The position numbers and the translations under genes were made by a program. 64,000 nucleotides of DNA from WLWS01 sp965243105 (GTDB taxonomy: Bacteria; Pseudomonadota; Gammaproteobacteria; Eutrophobiales; Eutrophobiaceae): contig CBDEUC010000003.1 in assembly GCA_965243105.1 (NCBI GenBank), forward strand, positions 558,001-622,000, in the 5' to 3' direction. Within the stretch, counting starts at the first letter, position 1. Each line of letters starts with the position of its first letter. Shown in pieces: positions 34,714 through 43,870 of this stretch. The notes beneath the pieces were generated by a model that ran no database searches, was not told where the DNA came from, and was given only the letters and a program-made list of their open reading frames with translations.

Positions 34714-36045
34714 TCATAAAATGTAACGGGAAAGATCTTCGTCCTGCATGAGTTCGTTAAGATGATCATCCACGTATGCAGCATCAATCTCTACGCTCTC
34801 TCCACTTTTGTCGGTAGCCTCAAAGGACAGCACTTCAAGTAATCTCTCCATCACGGTATGTAAACGCCGGGCCCCGATATTTTCCGTTGTTTCATTCACA
34901 TGCCATGCAATTTCAGCAATGCGCCTGATACCATCCCCGGAAAAAGTCAAAGACAGGTTTTCGGTGGCGAGCAATGCGGCATATTGTTCCGTCAGCGAGG
35001 CATCTGGCTCGGTAAGAATTCGCACAAAATCTTCGACACCCAGCGCGCTTAATTCTACGCGTATAGGCAACCTTCCCTGTAGTTCAGGGATCAGGTCAGA
35101 AGGTTTGCTGAGATGAAAGGCACCGGATGCAATAAAAAGAATGTGATCCGTTTTAACCATTCCATACCTGGTGGATACCGTGCTGCCTTCCACCAGGGGT
35201 AACAAGTCTCTTTGCACACCTTCACGGGATACGTCGGGCCCACTGGTCTCAGAACGCCCACAAACCTTGTCCAGCTCATCAAGAAACACGAGTCCGTTCT
35301 GCTCCACCGCTTCGAGGGCTCTTATTTTAATTTCATCGTCGTTTACCAGTTTTGCAGCTTCCTCCTCTTCAAGCAGCACCAGCGCTTCGCTTACCTTGAG
35401 CTTGCGTGTTTTCTTCCTGCCACCTGAGACATTTTGAAACATGTTCTGCAGCTGCCCGGTCATTTCCTCCATTCCCGGCGGAGCCATGATTTCTACACCG
35501 ATAGCCGGGGAATCCAGCTCTACTTCAATTTCCCTTTCACTCAGGTCGCCGGATTTGAGCATTTCGCGAAAACGATCCCGGGTGGCACTACCGCTGTCAT
35601 TGTCGTCACCACCGTCTTCCCAGCTGCGTGCCCGCGGCAGGAGAATATCCAGCACCCTGTCTTCGGCAGCAACCTGTGCCCGTGGCTGAACTTTTTCAAG
35701 CTCCAGTTCCCTGGTCTGTTTCACCGCGACATCAGCAAGATCGCGAATGATCGATTCCACGTCGCGACCAACATAGCCAACCTCGGTAAACTTGGTCGCT
35801 TCCACCTTGATAAACGGTGCATCGGCCAGTTTGGCCAGGCGACGGGCTATCTCAGTCTTGCCCACGCCGGTGGGGCCAATCATCAGGATATTCTTGGGTG
35901 TAATTTCGTTTCTAAGTGCATCATCAACCTGGGCACGTCGCCAGCGATTGCGCAATGCGATGGCCACGGCCCGCTTCGCCGAGTCCTGGCCAATGATATG
36001 TTTATCCAGTTCCTGGACAATTTCACGTGGTGCTAATTCCTGCAT
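34714..36045 (-). CDS. hslU: ATP-dependent protease ATPase subunit HslU
   Basis: A 443-residue AAA+ unfoldase that feeds proteins to HslV. Walker A is GPTGVGKTEIARRLAKLADAP; the GYVG pore loop (EVGYVGRDVESI), Walker B FLDELDKV, sensor ASGAFH and the C-terminal DLSRYIL that docks into HslV are visible. The intermediate I-domain lies at about 110-230. It follows hslV by 13 bases in the usual hslVU operon. Confidence 0.97.
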   Translation of the reverse strand: MQELAPREIVQELDKHIIGQDSAKRAVAIALRNRWRRAQVDDALRNEITPKNILMIGPTGVGKTEIARRLAKLADAPFIKVEATKFTEVGYVGRDVESIIRDLADVAVKQTRELELEKVQPRAQVAAEDRVLDILLPRARSWEDGGDDNDSGSATRDRFREMLKSGDLSEREIEVELDSPAIGVEIMAPPGMEEMTGQLQNMFQNVSGGRKKTRKLKVSEALVLLEEEEAAKLVNDDEIKIRALEAVEQNGLVFLDELDKVCGRSETSGPDVSREGVQRDLLPLVEGSTVSTRYGMVKTDHILFIASGAFHLSKPSDLIPELQGRLPIRVELSALGVEDFVRILTEPDASLTEQYAALLATENLSLTFSGDGIRRIAEIAWHVNETTENIGARRLHTVMERLLEVLSFEATDKSGESVEIDAAYVDDHLNELMQDEDLSRYIL

Positions 36046-36058
36046 GGGATTTCCTGTA

Positions 36059-36595
36059 TTACTTCAATTCTTCGATAGTCAGCGATGTGTTCGTATAGAC
36101 ACACACATCAGCGGCGATGCCGAGGGACTTTTCCACGATCGCTCGAGCATCCATATCCGTGTTTTCAAGCAGGGCGCGCGCGGCCGACCTGGCGTAGGCA
36201 CCACCGGAGCCGATTGCCATGATTTGATCCTCCGGCTCAATGACATCGCCATTGCCGGAGATGATGAGAGACGTAGACTGGTCAGCCACGCACAACATGG
36301 CTTCCAGCCTGCGCAGCATGCGATCAGTTCGCCAGTCCTTGGCCAGTTCCACCGCTGAACGCATCAGGTTTCCCTGGTGCTTTTCCAGTTTTCCCTCGAA
36401 TCTCTCAAAAAGTGTGAAAGCATCTGCCGTACCACCGGCAAAGCCGGCGAGGATTTGATCCCTGTACAGGCGTCTTACCTTGCGGGCATTGCCCTTCATG
36501 ACGGTATCGCCCAGCGACACCTGTCCATCCCCGCCAATGACAATATGCTTGTCCCTGCGCACTGACAGGATGGTTGTACCTCGAAACTGTTTCAA
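36059..36595 (-). CDS. hslV: ATP-dependent protease subunit HslV
   Basis: A 178-residue proteasome-like peptidase. The mature enzyme should start at the Thr in GTTILSVRRDKH after removal of the short MKQFRG propeptide. VIGGDGQVSLGDTVMKGNARKVRRL and FAGGTADAFTLFERFE are diagnostic. The start is TTG, with GGAG six or seven bases upstream. A heat-shock-type promoter and a stem-loop lie in the 177-base gap before it. Confidence 0.97.
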   Translation of the reverse strand: MKQFRGTTILSVRRDKHIVIGGDGQVSLGDTVMKGNARKVRRLYRDQILAGFAGGTADAFTLFERFEGKLEKHQGNLMRSAVELAKDWRTDRMLRRLEAMLCVADQSTSLIISGNGDVIEPEDQIMAIGSGGAYARSAARALLENTDMDARAIVEKSLGIAADVCVYTNTSLTIEELK

Positions 36596-36678
36596 AATTT
36601 GTCTCCGTATAATCGGTTCCAGGCGAAGCGCGATTATTCCACATTTAGCGCGATTACCACACCTGCCTGACCTGTCAC

Positions 36679-36693
36679 GGCAGCCACGCTGCC
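36679..36693 (-). promoter_or_regulatory. 5'-UTR stem-loop of hslVU
   Basis: GGCAGC and GCTGCC pair perfectly around a three-base loop, beginning about four bases after the predicted transcription start. A comparable inverted repeat near the 5' end of E. coli hslVU mRNA has been described as stabilising the message; the same role is inferred here. Confidence 0.55.
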
Positions 36694-36703
36694 AGCATCA
36701 GGT

Positions 36704-36734
36704 ATATTGAGACAAATACAACTTTTTCAAGGGG
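36704..36734 (-). promoter_or_regulatory. sigma-32 (heat-shock) type promoter of hslVU
   Basis: On the minus strand CCCCTTGAAA (36734-36725) is an excellent sigma-32 -35 element. CTCAATAT (36711-36704) matches CCCCATTT at five of eight positions after a 13-base spacer. The predicted start near 36697 leaves a leader of about 100 bases before hslV. Confidence 0.65.
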
Positions 36735-36772
36735 AAAACAGTCAAATAATCAGGAAGTTACCCTGAAACCTG

Positions 36773-37672
36773 TCAGTTACCGCTTTTTTTTCGAGCGCGG
36801 GGGTGAGCTTCGTCATACACCTGGGCAAGGTGCTGAAAATCGAGATGGGTGTAAACCTGGGTCGTGCTGATATCGGCGTGCCCGAGTAATTCCTGGACAG
36901 CCCTCAGGTCACTGCTGGATTCAAGTATGTGTGTAGCAAAGGAATGCCTGAGCATGTGCGGGTGAACGTGTCCATGCAAACCCTGTTTCACCGCCCACTG
37001 TTGCAGCCGTTGCTGCACGCTGCGATGACTGATCCGTGTGCCCCGCTTGCTGACAAAAAGCGCGTCCTCCCCGGGAGTCGCCATGTTGCTGCGTTCCTTG
37101 AGCCATACCTGAATAGCAGCAAGCGCGTGACTGCCAACGGGAATCACGCGGGTCTTGTTTCCCTTGCCGATGACCGTTACCAGTGCATCCCGGTAATCGA
37201 TGCTGTCCAGGTCAAGGTTTACCAGCTCAGAAAGACGCAAGCCGCAGGAATACATCAATTCAAGCATGGCGCGGTCCCGGTTTGCCAGGCTGTCATCATC
37301 CTTTATTTCGACCAGTTGATTGCTCTGGTCCACGTCAAGGGCACTGGGCAATTTACGCGGGGTCTTTGGTGTCATCACCCCCTGCGCAGGATTATTTTCT
37401 GCCTGGCCCTGTCGAACCAGGTAACGGTAAAAGGCCCTGATGGCCGAGAGTCGTCGCTGTAAACTTCGACCCGACAGGCCCTGGCGGTGACGTTCTGCAA
37501 CATAGGCGCGCATGCGGCGCCCATCCATATCTGTCCAGCTTTCCACGCTGTTGTTTTCACAATAATCGCGAAAGTCGGACATATCCCTCAAGTATGCCTT
37601 GCGGGTATTTTCCGACAGGTGATGCAGTGATTCCAGGAAGGCATCAAAGTGGGCAATTTGATCAGCGTGCAT
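36773..37672 (-). CDS. xerC: tyrosine recombinase XerC
   Basis: A 299-residue site-specific recombinase that, with XerD, resolves chromosome dimers at dif. The N-terminal SAM-like domain is at 1-90. The catalytic residues are Arg in YSCGLRLSELV, Lys in GKGNKTRVIPV, His-Arg in HPHMLRHSFATHIL, the second His in LGHADIS and Tyr in TTQVYTHL. Its place after dapF and DUF484 is the chromosomal xerC locus, not a mobile integrase. Confidence 0.95.
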   Translation of the reverse strand: MHADQIAHFDAFLESLHHLSENTRKAYLRDMSDFRDYCENNSVESWTDMDGRRMRAYVAERHRQGLSGRSLQRRLSAIRAFYRYLVRQGQAENNPAQGVMTPKTPRKLPSALDVDQSNQLVEIKDDDSLANRDRAMLELMYSCGLRLSELVNLDLDSIDYRDALVTVIGKGNKTRVIPVGSHALAAIQVWLKERSNMATPGEDALFVSKRGTRISHRSVQQRLQQWAVKQGLHGHVHPHMLRHSFATHILESSSDLRAVQELLGHADISTTQVYTHLDFQHLAQVYDEAHPRARKKSGN

Positions 37673-37756
37673 GCTGCTTCAGGGGTGAATAAGTTTTCGT
37701 GGCCGGGTGAGCATCGTTACATTTAACTCACGGCAGGACTGGCCTGGAATCCAGGA

Positions 37757-38464
37757 TTATTTCTCGACAACCCATGGTTTTAATATGAGGCTGAGCACTT
37801 CGCCCATATTCGCCAGCAGCTCAACACCCATGCTTTCCTGGAAACGGTCAGCGTTGAAACTGCCAATCGCCATGATACCCCCCCAACCCGGGCCGTGAAG
37901 CGGGACCATCACTGCTGAGGCAATTTCATCCCCGTCATCGCCAAACAGGAAGACCTGCTGCTGCCGCTTCAGGCGTCCACTCAGCGGCATGCGTTTCTCG
38001 ATGATCGTCTTGAACAGGGATTGTTCCGATACCATCGACCCGGAAAATTCTTCACCTGCATAGGTATCCACGAAAGCGGGATCGGCAAACAGTCTCACGG
38101 AAACCTTGTCAGCGCGAAAATTCTTTTTCAGGTTGTCATAAAGTGTGCTGAAGATATCTTTCGGTTCAGCGGCATCCATGAGGGTCAGCGCCAGCTGGTG
38201 CATGCGTCGGGCCAGCTCTTCATTCTGGCGTGCTATCTCGATGAGCTCATGCATTCTCTTGCGGGCCTGATCATTGGCCTCGCGTAAAGCGGTCATTTGT
38301 CGTTCTACGAGAGAAATCGCATCTCCACTGGCATGGGGAATTCGAATGTCAGTGAGTAGATCCGGATACTCGTTAAAAAATTCAGGATGGGTCCTGAGAT
38401 ATTCAGCTATATCTTCGCCACTCAGGCCTGGTGCTTCATAGTTGTCTTCTGAAGCTGTGCTCAT
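37757..38464 (-). CDS. DUF484 family GAF-like protein
   Basis: A 235-residue protein recognised by YLRTHPEFFNEYPDLLTDIRIPHASGDAISLVERQMTALRE-type opening (seen as EYLRTHPEFFNEYPDLL), a short coiled coil and a GAF-like domain (VSVRLFADPAF, VPLHGPGWGGIMAIGS). DUF484 genes regularly sit between dapF and xerC. The ligand and role are unknown. It overlaps dapF by four bases (ATGA), so the two are translationally coupled. Confidence 0.93.
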   Translation of the reverse strand: MSTASEDNYEAPGLSGEDIAEYLRTHPEFFNEYPDLLTDIRIPHASGDAISLVERQMTALREANDQARKRMHELIEIARQNEELARRMHQLALTLMDAAEPKDIFSTLYDNLKKNFRADKVSVRLFADPAFVDTYAGEEFSGSMVSEQSLFKTIIEKRMPLSGRLKRQQQVFLFGDDGDEIASAVMVPLHGPGWGGIMAIGSFNADRFQESMGVELLANMGEVLSLILKPWVVEK

Positions 38465-39291
38465 ATTTCAATCTGCCCTTCGTATACTGTAACTGCCGGT
38501 CCGGTCATCCATAGTGGCTGACCCTCACCGTCCCAGTTTATCTTTAAATCTCCGCCGTTAAGCGACACAACTACCTCAGGCCCAAGTCTACCAGCATTTA
38601 TACCCGTAGCGACAGCAGCACAGGCTCCGCTTCCGCAGGCATCAGTTTCTCCAACACCTCGCTCATATACGCGCAGGCGAATGGCCCCGGTATCGACAAC
38701 CTGCATGAAACCGACATTGACACCGTTGGGAAAAAGCGGCTGGGATTGCACCAGCGGCCCTAGGAACTCCACGTCTGCCTTATCCACGTCTTCCACCAGC
38801 AGAACAGCATGGGGGTTGCCCATGGACACCGCCATCAGCTGCAGGGATACATCGCCCTGGGAGATTTCATAGCTTGACTGTCTCTCGTCAAGGGCAAGTG
38901 GAATGTCCCGGGGCTCAAATACGGGTGCGCCCATGTCAACCCGTACCTGTCCATCCTGCTCATAGTGGATGGTCATAAGGCCATTGCAGGTCATGAGACT
39001 GGCGGTTGGCTTTTGTAACAGCTCCCGGTTTTCCAGGTATTTCCCAATACAGCGAACCCCGTTCCCGCATTGCTCAACTTCATTGCCGTCGGCGTTGAAG
39101 ATTCGATATCGAAAATCCGCTGCATCGCTATCACTTTCCTCGATCAGTAACACCTGGTCGCAACCCACGCCCCGGCGTCGATCGGCAATGTGACGCATCA
39201 AGTCAGCAGCAGGCTCGAAAGGCTGGTCGAGACCGTTGATAACGACAAAATCGTTACCGAGACCGTGCATTTTTGTAAACGAGAGTTTCAT
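38461..39291 (-). CDS. dapF: diaminopimelate epimerase
   Basis: A 276-residue cofactor-free racemase interconverting LL- and meso-diaminopimelate for lysine and peptidoglycan. The two catalytic cysteines are in NADGNEVEQCGNGVRCIG and GVGETDACGSGACAAVATG. The N-terminal MHGLGNDFVVING is characteristic. Length is normal. It heads the dapF-DUF484-xerC run. Confidence 0.97.
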   Translation of the reverse strand: MKLSFTKMHGLGNDFVVINGLDQPFEPAADLMRHIADRRRGVGCDQVLLIEESDSDAADFRYRIFNADGNEVEQCGNGVRCIGKYLENRELLQKPTASLMTCNGLMTIHYEQDGQVRVDMGAPVFEPRDIPLALDERQSSYEISQGDVSLQLMAVSMGNPHAVLLVEDVDKADVEFLGPLVQSQPLFPNGVNVGFMQVVDTGAIRLRVYERGVGETDACGSGACAAVATGINAGRLGPEVVVSLNGGDLKINWDGEGQPLWMTGPAVTVYEGQIEI

Positions 39292-39359
39292 GGTGAGGCG
39301 AAGATTACAGGCATAAGCCTGCGCTGGGAAGCCCGCCCATGCTGTTTAACGGGAAGTTA

Positions 39360-40460
39360 CTATTCGAGGGGCTCTGCAGGGCTTGAAGCCAGGTGAATAG
39401 TCGAGGTTGGAAAGGCGCATTCTGCCCCGTGTCCTTCAATAATCTCGATGATTTTCAGCATCACGTCCTGCTTAATGCGGTGAAAGCGGATCCAGTTGGT
39501 GGTCTTGGTGAAGGTATAGACAAAAAAGTCCAGTGATGATGGGGCAAATTCATTGAAATTCACAATCAGCGTCTGCCGTGTATCAATTTCATCGTGGGAC
39601 TCAAGCATCTTGCGAACATCATTAACAATAGCAGGCATGAGCGAGGCATCATCGTAGCGAATACCGATGGTTTCATAGATACGACGATTGGTCATTCGCG
39701 AAGGGTTTTCTACGGCTATGGTTGTAAAAACCGCATTCGGTACATAAAGCGGTCGCTTGTCAAATGTTCGAATACAGGTAATTCTCCAGCCGATTTTTTC
39801 AACCGTGCCTTCAATCTGGCGGTCCGGTGAGCGAACCCAGTCACCCACGTCAAAAGGCCGATCCAGGTAAATCATCAAGCCACCGAAAAAGTTGGCCAGC
39901 AGATCCTTGGCCGCGTAACCAACGGCTATACCACCAATACCACCAAAAGCCAGCACACCGGATATGCTGTAGCCAAGGGTTTGCAGGATGACGAGGCCGG
40001 CAGTGATAACAATGGATATTCTGAGCAGCTTGGCGATAGCATCTGCAGTTGTCCTGTCAAAAGGCTCGCCGGCTTCAATACACTGCTTGATAATATTATG
40101 TTCAGCGAGTCGTACAAATCGAACCAGGAACCATGCCAGGCAAACGATGACCCCGACTTCACGAATAGGATCCACTGCTTCAAAGATGATCGCGCCTGAT
40201 TGTTGCCGCTGTACAATTTCCGCCGCGAAAGAAAGACCTACAACCCAGATTAATACCGTAAGCGGTCGCTGCGCGGCCTCGACAAGAGAGTCGTCCCAGT
40301 AGTTCCTTGTGATGAGCAGCTTTTCATGCAATTTTGCCAGCAGTCGCTTTTGTAACCAGTCGAGCAGAAGGGAAACGAAAACGATAATGAAAACCTGCAC
40401 CACCCAGGACTCGGATCTAAAGTAATCCAGTGCCTGCGACAAGTAAGCTTCAAATTCCAT
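39360..40460 (-). CDS. small-conductance mechanosensitive channel (MscS) family protein
   Basis: A 366-residue inner-membrane protein. Four or five hydrophobic segments span residues 18-180. The pore helix is LAFGGIGGIAVGYAAKDLLANFFGGLMIYLDRPFDVGDWV, with the Gly/Ala packing of TM3 and the following beta domain (EGTVEKIGWRITCIRTFDKRPLYVPNAVF) of MscS. It should open under membrane tension to release osmolytes. Length and extra N-terminal helices resemble the YbdG/MSL-type group more than E. coli MscS. Confidence 0.92.
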   Translation of the reverse strand: MEFEAYLSQALDYFRSESWVVQVFIIVFVSLLLDWLQKRLLAKLHEKLLITRNYWDDSLVEAAQRPLTVLIWVVGLSFAAEIVQRQQSGAIIFEAVDPIREVGVIVCLAWFLVRFVRLAEHNIIKQCIEAGEPFDRTTADAIAKLLRISIVITAGLVILQTLGYSISGVLAFGGIGGIAVGYAAKDLLANFFGGLMIYLDRPFDVGDWVRSPDRQIEGTVEKIGWRITCIRTFDKRPLYVPNAVFTTIAVENPSRMTNRRIYETIGIRYDDASLMPAIVNDVRKMLESHDEIDTRQTLIVNFNEFAPSSLDFFVYTFTKTTNWIRFHRIKQDVMLKIIEIIEGHGAECAFPTSTIHLASSPAEPLE

Positions 40461-40506
40461 GTCTATCCTCTCAAGAACGTGTCAACAATGATCGAAATTT
40501 TAATTA

Positions 40507-41436
40507 TCAGTAAACCCTTGTTACCCGGAAGCCACTACCGGCGAGTAAATTCAGCAGGCCTTCTTTTCCTGCAAGGTGCATGGCACCGACTGCTATAAAG
40601 GCATCGCCCTTGTCCAGTATCGGTTTCATACGTTCGGCCATGCTGTAATTTCGCCTGGTTAACAGCTTGTCCATCAGCTCATTATACAGTTCGTCGTCGG
40701 GGTCAGCATTTCTTTGAGAGTAGTTGTACAAGCCGGCAAGGTCACGAGCCATATACAGGGTTTTCATTTTCTCAAAATCAGCTTCCATGATGTCATAATG
40801 ACAGGTGGTATCTGCAAGCAATCGTAGCTGTTTTTCCATATCCAGGTTTTCAAAAATACTGACCTGTTCCAGCAGGGTTTCAAGCCCGCTGATCTGAGCA
40901 CCGTTTTTTTGCGCTATCTCCAGTAACTGCAGGTCAAGCACTTTACCGAATTCAGCCGGGTAACTCATCGTCAGGAAGGCCGCCCAGGGTTTCATGATAG
41001 CTACAGCTTCGGCGGGGATATGATAGCCCTGCAGCAATGCACTGACGCGACTGAATAACTGCGGGGAGATCATGTCTGTTAAACGACGGCCGTCCTGGAA
41101 ATACATCAGGCTGGCAAAGCTCATCATTTCGCCCAGCTCGGGTAACACTTCCATGGCAAAAACACGACTCTCATTCAGAGCGCCAGACACGGCAGGGGGA
41201 AGGTTTGTAATCCTTTCATCGGCCACGTGGATGGTGCCAAACAGGTAACTTGCCTTTTTATCCGGGTGAGTAAGTTTCCACAACAATCCCTTTTTGTAGG
41301 AATCGAACCCCGCAACTGTTTCAGCTGTCTCCTGCCACGGTGTGCACTCCGGTGCATTGAATGCCGCCAGCGATGTTGTTGGACATAAAATGGAAATGGC
41401 CAGCAGGAGGTGGCAGAGGTAGCTAATGCACTTCAT
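40507..41436 (-). CDS. TraB/GumN family exported protein
   Basis: A 309-residue protein with a signal peptide (MKCISYLCHLLLAISILCPTTSLA) from the ATG at 41436. ASYLFGTIHVADERI carries the GxxH motif and YSMAERMKPILDKGDAFIAVGAMHLAGKEGLLNLL the second GxxH; these form the putative metal site of TraB/GumN proteins. EVLPELGE supplies a conserved Glu. Some relatives act as metalloproteases, but this is unproven here. The start overlaps the nagZ stop by four bases, so it is coupled to nagZ. Confidence 0.9.
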   Translation of the reverse strand: MKCISYLCHLLLAISILCPTTSLAAFNAPECTPWQETAETVAGFDSYKKGLLWKLTHPDKKASYLFGTIHVADERITNLPPAVSGALNESRVFAMEVLPELGEMMSFASLMYFQDGRRLTDMISPQLFSRVSALLQGYHIPAEAVAIMKPWAAFLTMSYPAEFGKVLDLQLLEIAQKNGAQISGLETLLEQVSIFENLDMEKQLRLLADTTCHYDIMEADFEKMKTLYMARDLAGLYNYSQRNADPDDELYNELMDKLLTRRNYSMAERMKPILDKGDAFIAVGAMHLAGKEGLLNLLAGSGFRVTRVY

Positions 41437-42476
41437 AGCCCCAGCTCCGGGGCAAGATCCAGTTTCTTCATTTGCGTGGAGATTTTTTGCCATTCCGGCT
41501 GCTGCCGAAGTTCTGCCAGTCCATAGCCGGGTGCCTGGCCGTGCATCCTGATCAATCTAAGCTGCGAGGCAGGATTTGGTTCGTGGGGCAGGGATTGCAA
41601 AACCCTGGCTGCAGCTTCCTGGTTGTTACACACGAGAACCATGTCGCAGCCTGCATCAAGCGCAGCCTTTGCACGCTCCTCGTAGCTACCCATCACCTCG
41701 GCACCGGCCATGCTGATGTCATCGCTGAATATGGTTCCCTGGAATCCGAGCTGTCCCCTGAGGATAGTTGACAACCAGTGTTCCGAAAATCCTGCCGGTT
41801 TTTCATCAACGTCCGAATATATGACGTGCGCAGGCATAATACCCTGCAAGTGACTGTTGGAGAGCCTTTCAAAAGGTAGCATGTCCTTGTTCACTATTTC
41901 CTGGAACCTGCGGTTATCTACCGGGACCGCGTGATGGGAATCTTCTTTTACACCACCATGACCCGGAAAGTGCTTACCTATGGCAACCATACCCGCACGT
42001 CTCATTCCCTGGCAAAAACTGCCGGCCAGTTCAATCACTGCCTCCGGGCGCTTGTGAAAAGCGCGATCGCCAATTACCTGGCTAAGGCCAATGTCGACAT
42101 CCAGGACCGGTGCGAAGCTGAAGTCGACCCCGACGCAAAGAAGCTCCATGGCCATTAACCAACCGGCACTTTCTGCCACGGTTTTCCCTTCAGGAGATTC
42201 GTTGTTGTAGATCTCGCCGTAACAGTTGCATGGAGGTAGCCGTGTAAATCCATCTCGAAAACGCTGTACTCGACCGCCTTCATGATCGACGGCGATAAGC
42301 AGGGACGGTTGGCGCAATTCATGTATCTCGCGAACCAGGGAAGCCAGTTGCTCCGTATTGACATAATTCCGTGTAAACAGGATCACCCCACCCACCAGCG
42401 GGTGTTTCAACATTTCCCGTTCAGCGGGCCTTAATTCCGGCCCTTCAAGGTCCAGCATCACTGGTCCCAGGCTCAT
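41433..42476 (-). CDS. nagZ: beta-N-acetylhexosaminidase NagZ
   Basis: A 347-residue cytoplasmic GH3 enzyme of cell-wall recycling that removes GlcNAc from muropeptides. IAVDHEGGRVQRFRDGFTRLPP binds substrate, and the mobile loop KHFPGHGGVKEDSHHAVP carries the catalytic Asp-His dyad. FSDDISMAGAEVMG holds the nucleophile Asp. Length is normal. Transcribed on the minus strand before the TraB/GumN gene. Confidence 0.96.
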   Translation of the reverse strand: MSLGPVMLDLEGPELRPAEREMLKHPLVGGVILFTRNYVNTEQLASLVREIHELRQPSLLIAVDHEGGRVQRFRDGFTRLPPCNCYGEIYNNESPEGKTVAESAGWLMAMELLCVGVDFSFAPVLDVDIGLSQVIGDRAFHKRPEAVIELAGSFCQGMRRAGMVAIGKHFPGHGGVKEDSHHAVPVDNRRFQEIVNKDMLPFERLSNSHLQGIMPAHVIYSDVDEKPAGFSEHWLSTILRGQLGFQGTIFSDDISMAGAEVMGSYEERAKAALDAGCDMVLVCNNQEAAARVLQSLPHEPNPASQLRLIRMHGQAPGYGLAELRQQPEWQKISTQMKKLDLAPELGL

Positions 42477-42656
42477 ATATTAATGTCTCCCGCTTGCAAG
42501 CTAATTATTGCTTCAAGTAATGGCACTTAAGTTACGCTAACTATAATTAATTTTCGTGAATTATAACTTCTGGCCGTCGCATTGCCTTCATTTTCTTGTA
42601 CTGTTCGACAGTTTCGAACGGGCAGGCGAGAAGCTAGCTGGTATAATCCGGCTGGA

Positions 42657-43172
42657 ATGGAAAACAGTATGTACGAGTTCGAAGAAGACAAGCAGGAGCA
42701 AGCTGGAGACCAGCTGCAGGCACCGCGAGCGCAGGATTGGCCGGGACACCTCGTGCGCGGTGTCGGTATAGTCCTGCTGGTTATCGGACTCTGGGCAAGC
42801 GTGCATGTTCTGCTGGAGGCCCTGCGACTTTATCGTGACCCTCTGCGAATTGAACAAATGGCGGCCGCTATCGAAAGGGGTTCAAACCTGGACAGGTCGC
42901 TGCAACAGGCGGTCTTCAATGAAACTGGAAATTCAAGCACATCTGCCCAGGCAGCTTTACCGGGCCAGCAAAATGCTCACCAGGGTGTACGAATGACCTA
43001 TTTCATTGCGTGGGTCTTTGCCCTTTTGCTACTGATGTTAATCAGCATGATTGCATTTGCAGCGATCCGCGCGGGCAGCGAACTTGTATTGCAGGATGCA
43101 AAACTAAAGGGGTATCTAAAATCCAGGATCAGGCAGCTGGAACGCCAGGGGAAAAAGCACGAACTGGAATGA
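42657..43172 (+). CDS. uncharacterised two-helix membrane protein
   Basis: A 171-residue protein of no recognised family. An acidic/Gln-rich N-terminus (about 1-30) precedes a first membrane helix (VRGVGIVLLVIGLWASVHVLL). A loop of about 70 residues follows, then a second helix (FIAWVFALLLLMLISMIAFAAI) and a basic tail (KSRIRQLERQGKKHELE). The middle loop would face the periplasm if the tail is inside. ATG 42657 is taken; ATG 42669 is an alternative. A TATAAT lies at 42642, only 15 bases before. It stands alone between nagZ and the convergent DUF3106 gene. Confidence 0.65.
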   Translation: MENSMYEFEEDKQEQAGDQLQAPRAQDWPGHLVRGVGIVLLVIGLWASVHVLLEALRLYRDPLRIEQMAAAIERGSNLDRSLQQAVFNETGNSSTSAQAALPGQQNAHQGVRMTYFIAWVFALLLLMLISMIAFAAIRAGSELVLQDAKLKGYLKSRIRQLERQGKKHELE

Positions 43173-43192
43173 CCGTGCTCACGAGGCACGAG

Positions 43193-43211
43193 CCCGGGTG
43201 ATCAACCCGGG
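43193..43211. terminator. hairpin between convergent genes, possible weak terminator
   Basis: CCCGGGT and ACCCGGG pair perfectly around a five-base loop, directly between the convergent 171-residue protein gene and the DUF3106 gene and overlapping the stop of the latter. There is no T-tract on either side, so termination is uncertain. Confidence 0.35.
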
Positions 43212-43870
43212 TCGCGGGAGGGTGATATTCGCTGACGTTGTTGCCGATCCTGGCGTTGACTCCTGTCATTGCCCTGGTTGAGTCTTCGATTTTCTTTTTT
43301 CTGCTGGATAAACTTGCGACGTTCTTCACCGGACATGTTTTTCCACTTCTCTCGCAACTCCCGCTTCTGCTGCGGAGACATACGGTCGACTCGTTCCTTG
43401 AGACGCCGTCGATCTTCAGAACTCATATTGCGGCGGTCCCTTTTTATTTGCTGACGCTGTTCCGGGGTCATTGACTGGAACTGTTTACGCAGGGCGTTTC
43501 TTTCGTCTTCGTCCAGGCTTTTAAACCACTGGTGGCGTTTTTTCAGGCGATCCCTTTTTTCCGGGGCCAGGCTCTTGTAACGCTCAAGTCTTTGCCTGAT
43601 ATTTTGCTGTTTCGCCGGATCGAGTGATTTCCAGCGCTGCAGTTTTCCCTGTGCCTGGCTTCTCTGGTCAGGCGTCATCTTGCTCCAGCGTTCAGCACCG
43701 TGCTGCAGCTTCAGGCGGCGCTCGGCGGGTATGCTGTCCCACCTCTCTTTCATCGGTGTAAGCACTGACTGCTGCTCCGCACTCAGGTTGTCCCATGCGG
43801 GTGCTTCTTCAGCAACCACGTACTGGTTTACCAATAGCAGGAAGAGGAATGCTGGTAAAAGCTTATTCAT
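43202..43870 (-). CDS. DUF3106 family exported basic repeat protein
   Basis: A 222-residue protein with a signal peptide (MNKLLPAFLFLLLVNQYVVAEE) from the ATG at 43870. The rest is a run of helical units of the form M/L-T-P-x-Q-R-x-x-x-x-x-R-x-x-W-K-S-L (for example MTPDQRSQAQGKLQRWKSLD and MSPQQKRELREKWKNMSGEE), strongly Arg/Lys/Gln-rich. This is the DUF3106 pattern. The composition suggests an extended helical periplasmic protein able to bind acidic partners. It overlaps the upstream acidic gene by eight bases and is last in the sigma-factor operon. Confidence 0.88.
   Translation of the reverse strand: MNKLLPAFLFLLLVNQYVVAEEAPAWDNLSAEQQSVLTPMKERWDSIPAERRLKLQHGAERWSKMTPDQRSQAQGKLQRWKSLDPAKQQNIRQRLERYKSLAPEKRDRLKKRHQWFKSLDEDERNALRKQFQSMTPEQRQQIKRDRRNMSSEDRRRLKERVDRMSPQQKRELREKWKNMSGEERRKFIQQKKENRRLNQGNDRSQRQDRQQRQRISPSRDPG

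Noticed and set aside
36773..37672. Tyrosine recombinase as a mobile-element integrase
   Set aside because: Its length and place after dapF and DUF484 identify chromosomal xerC; no att repeats or phage genes are nearby.
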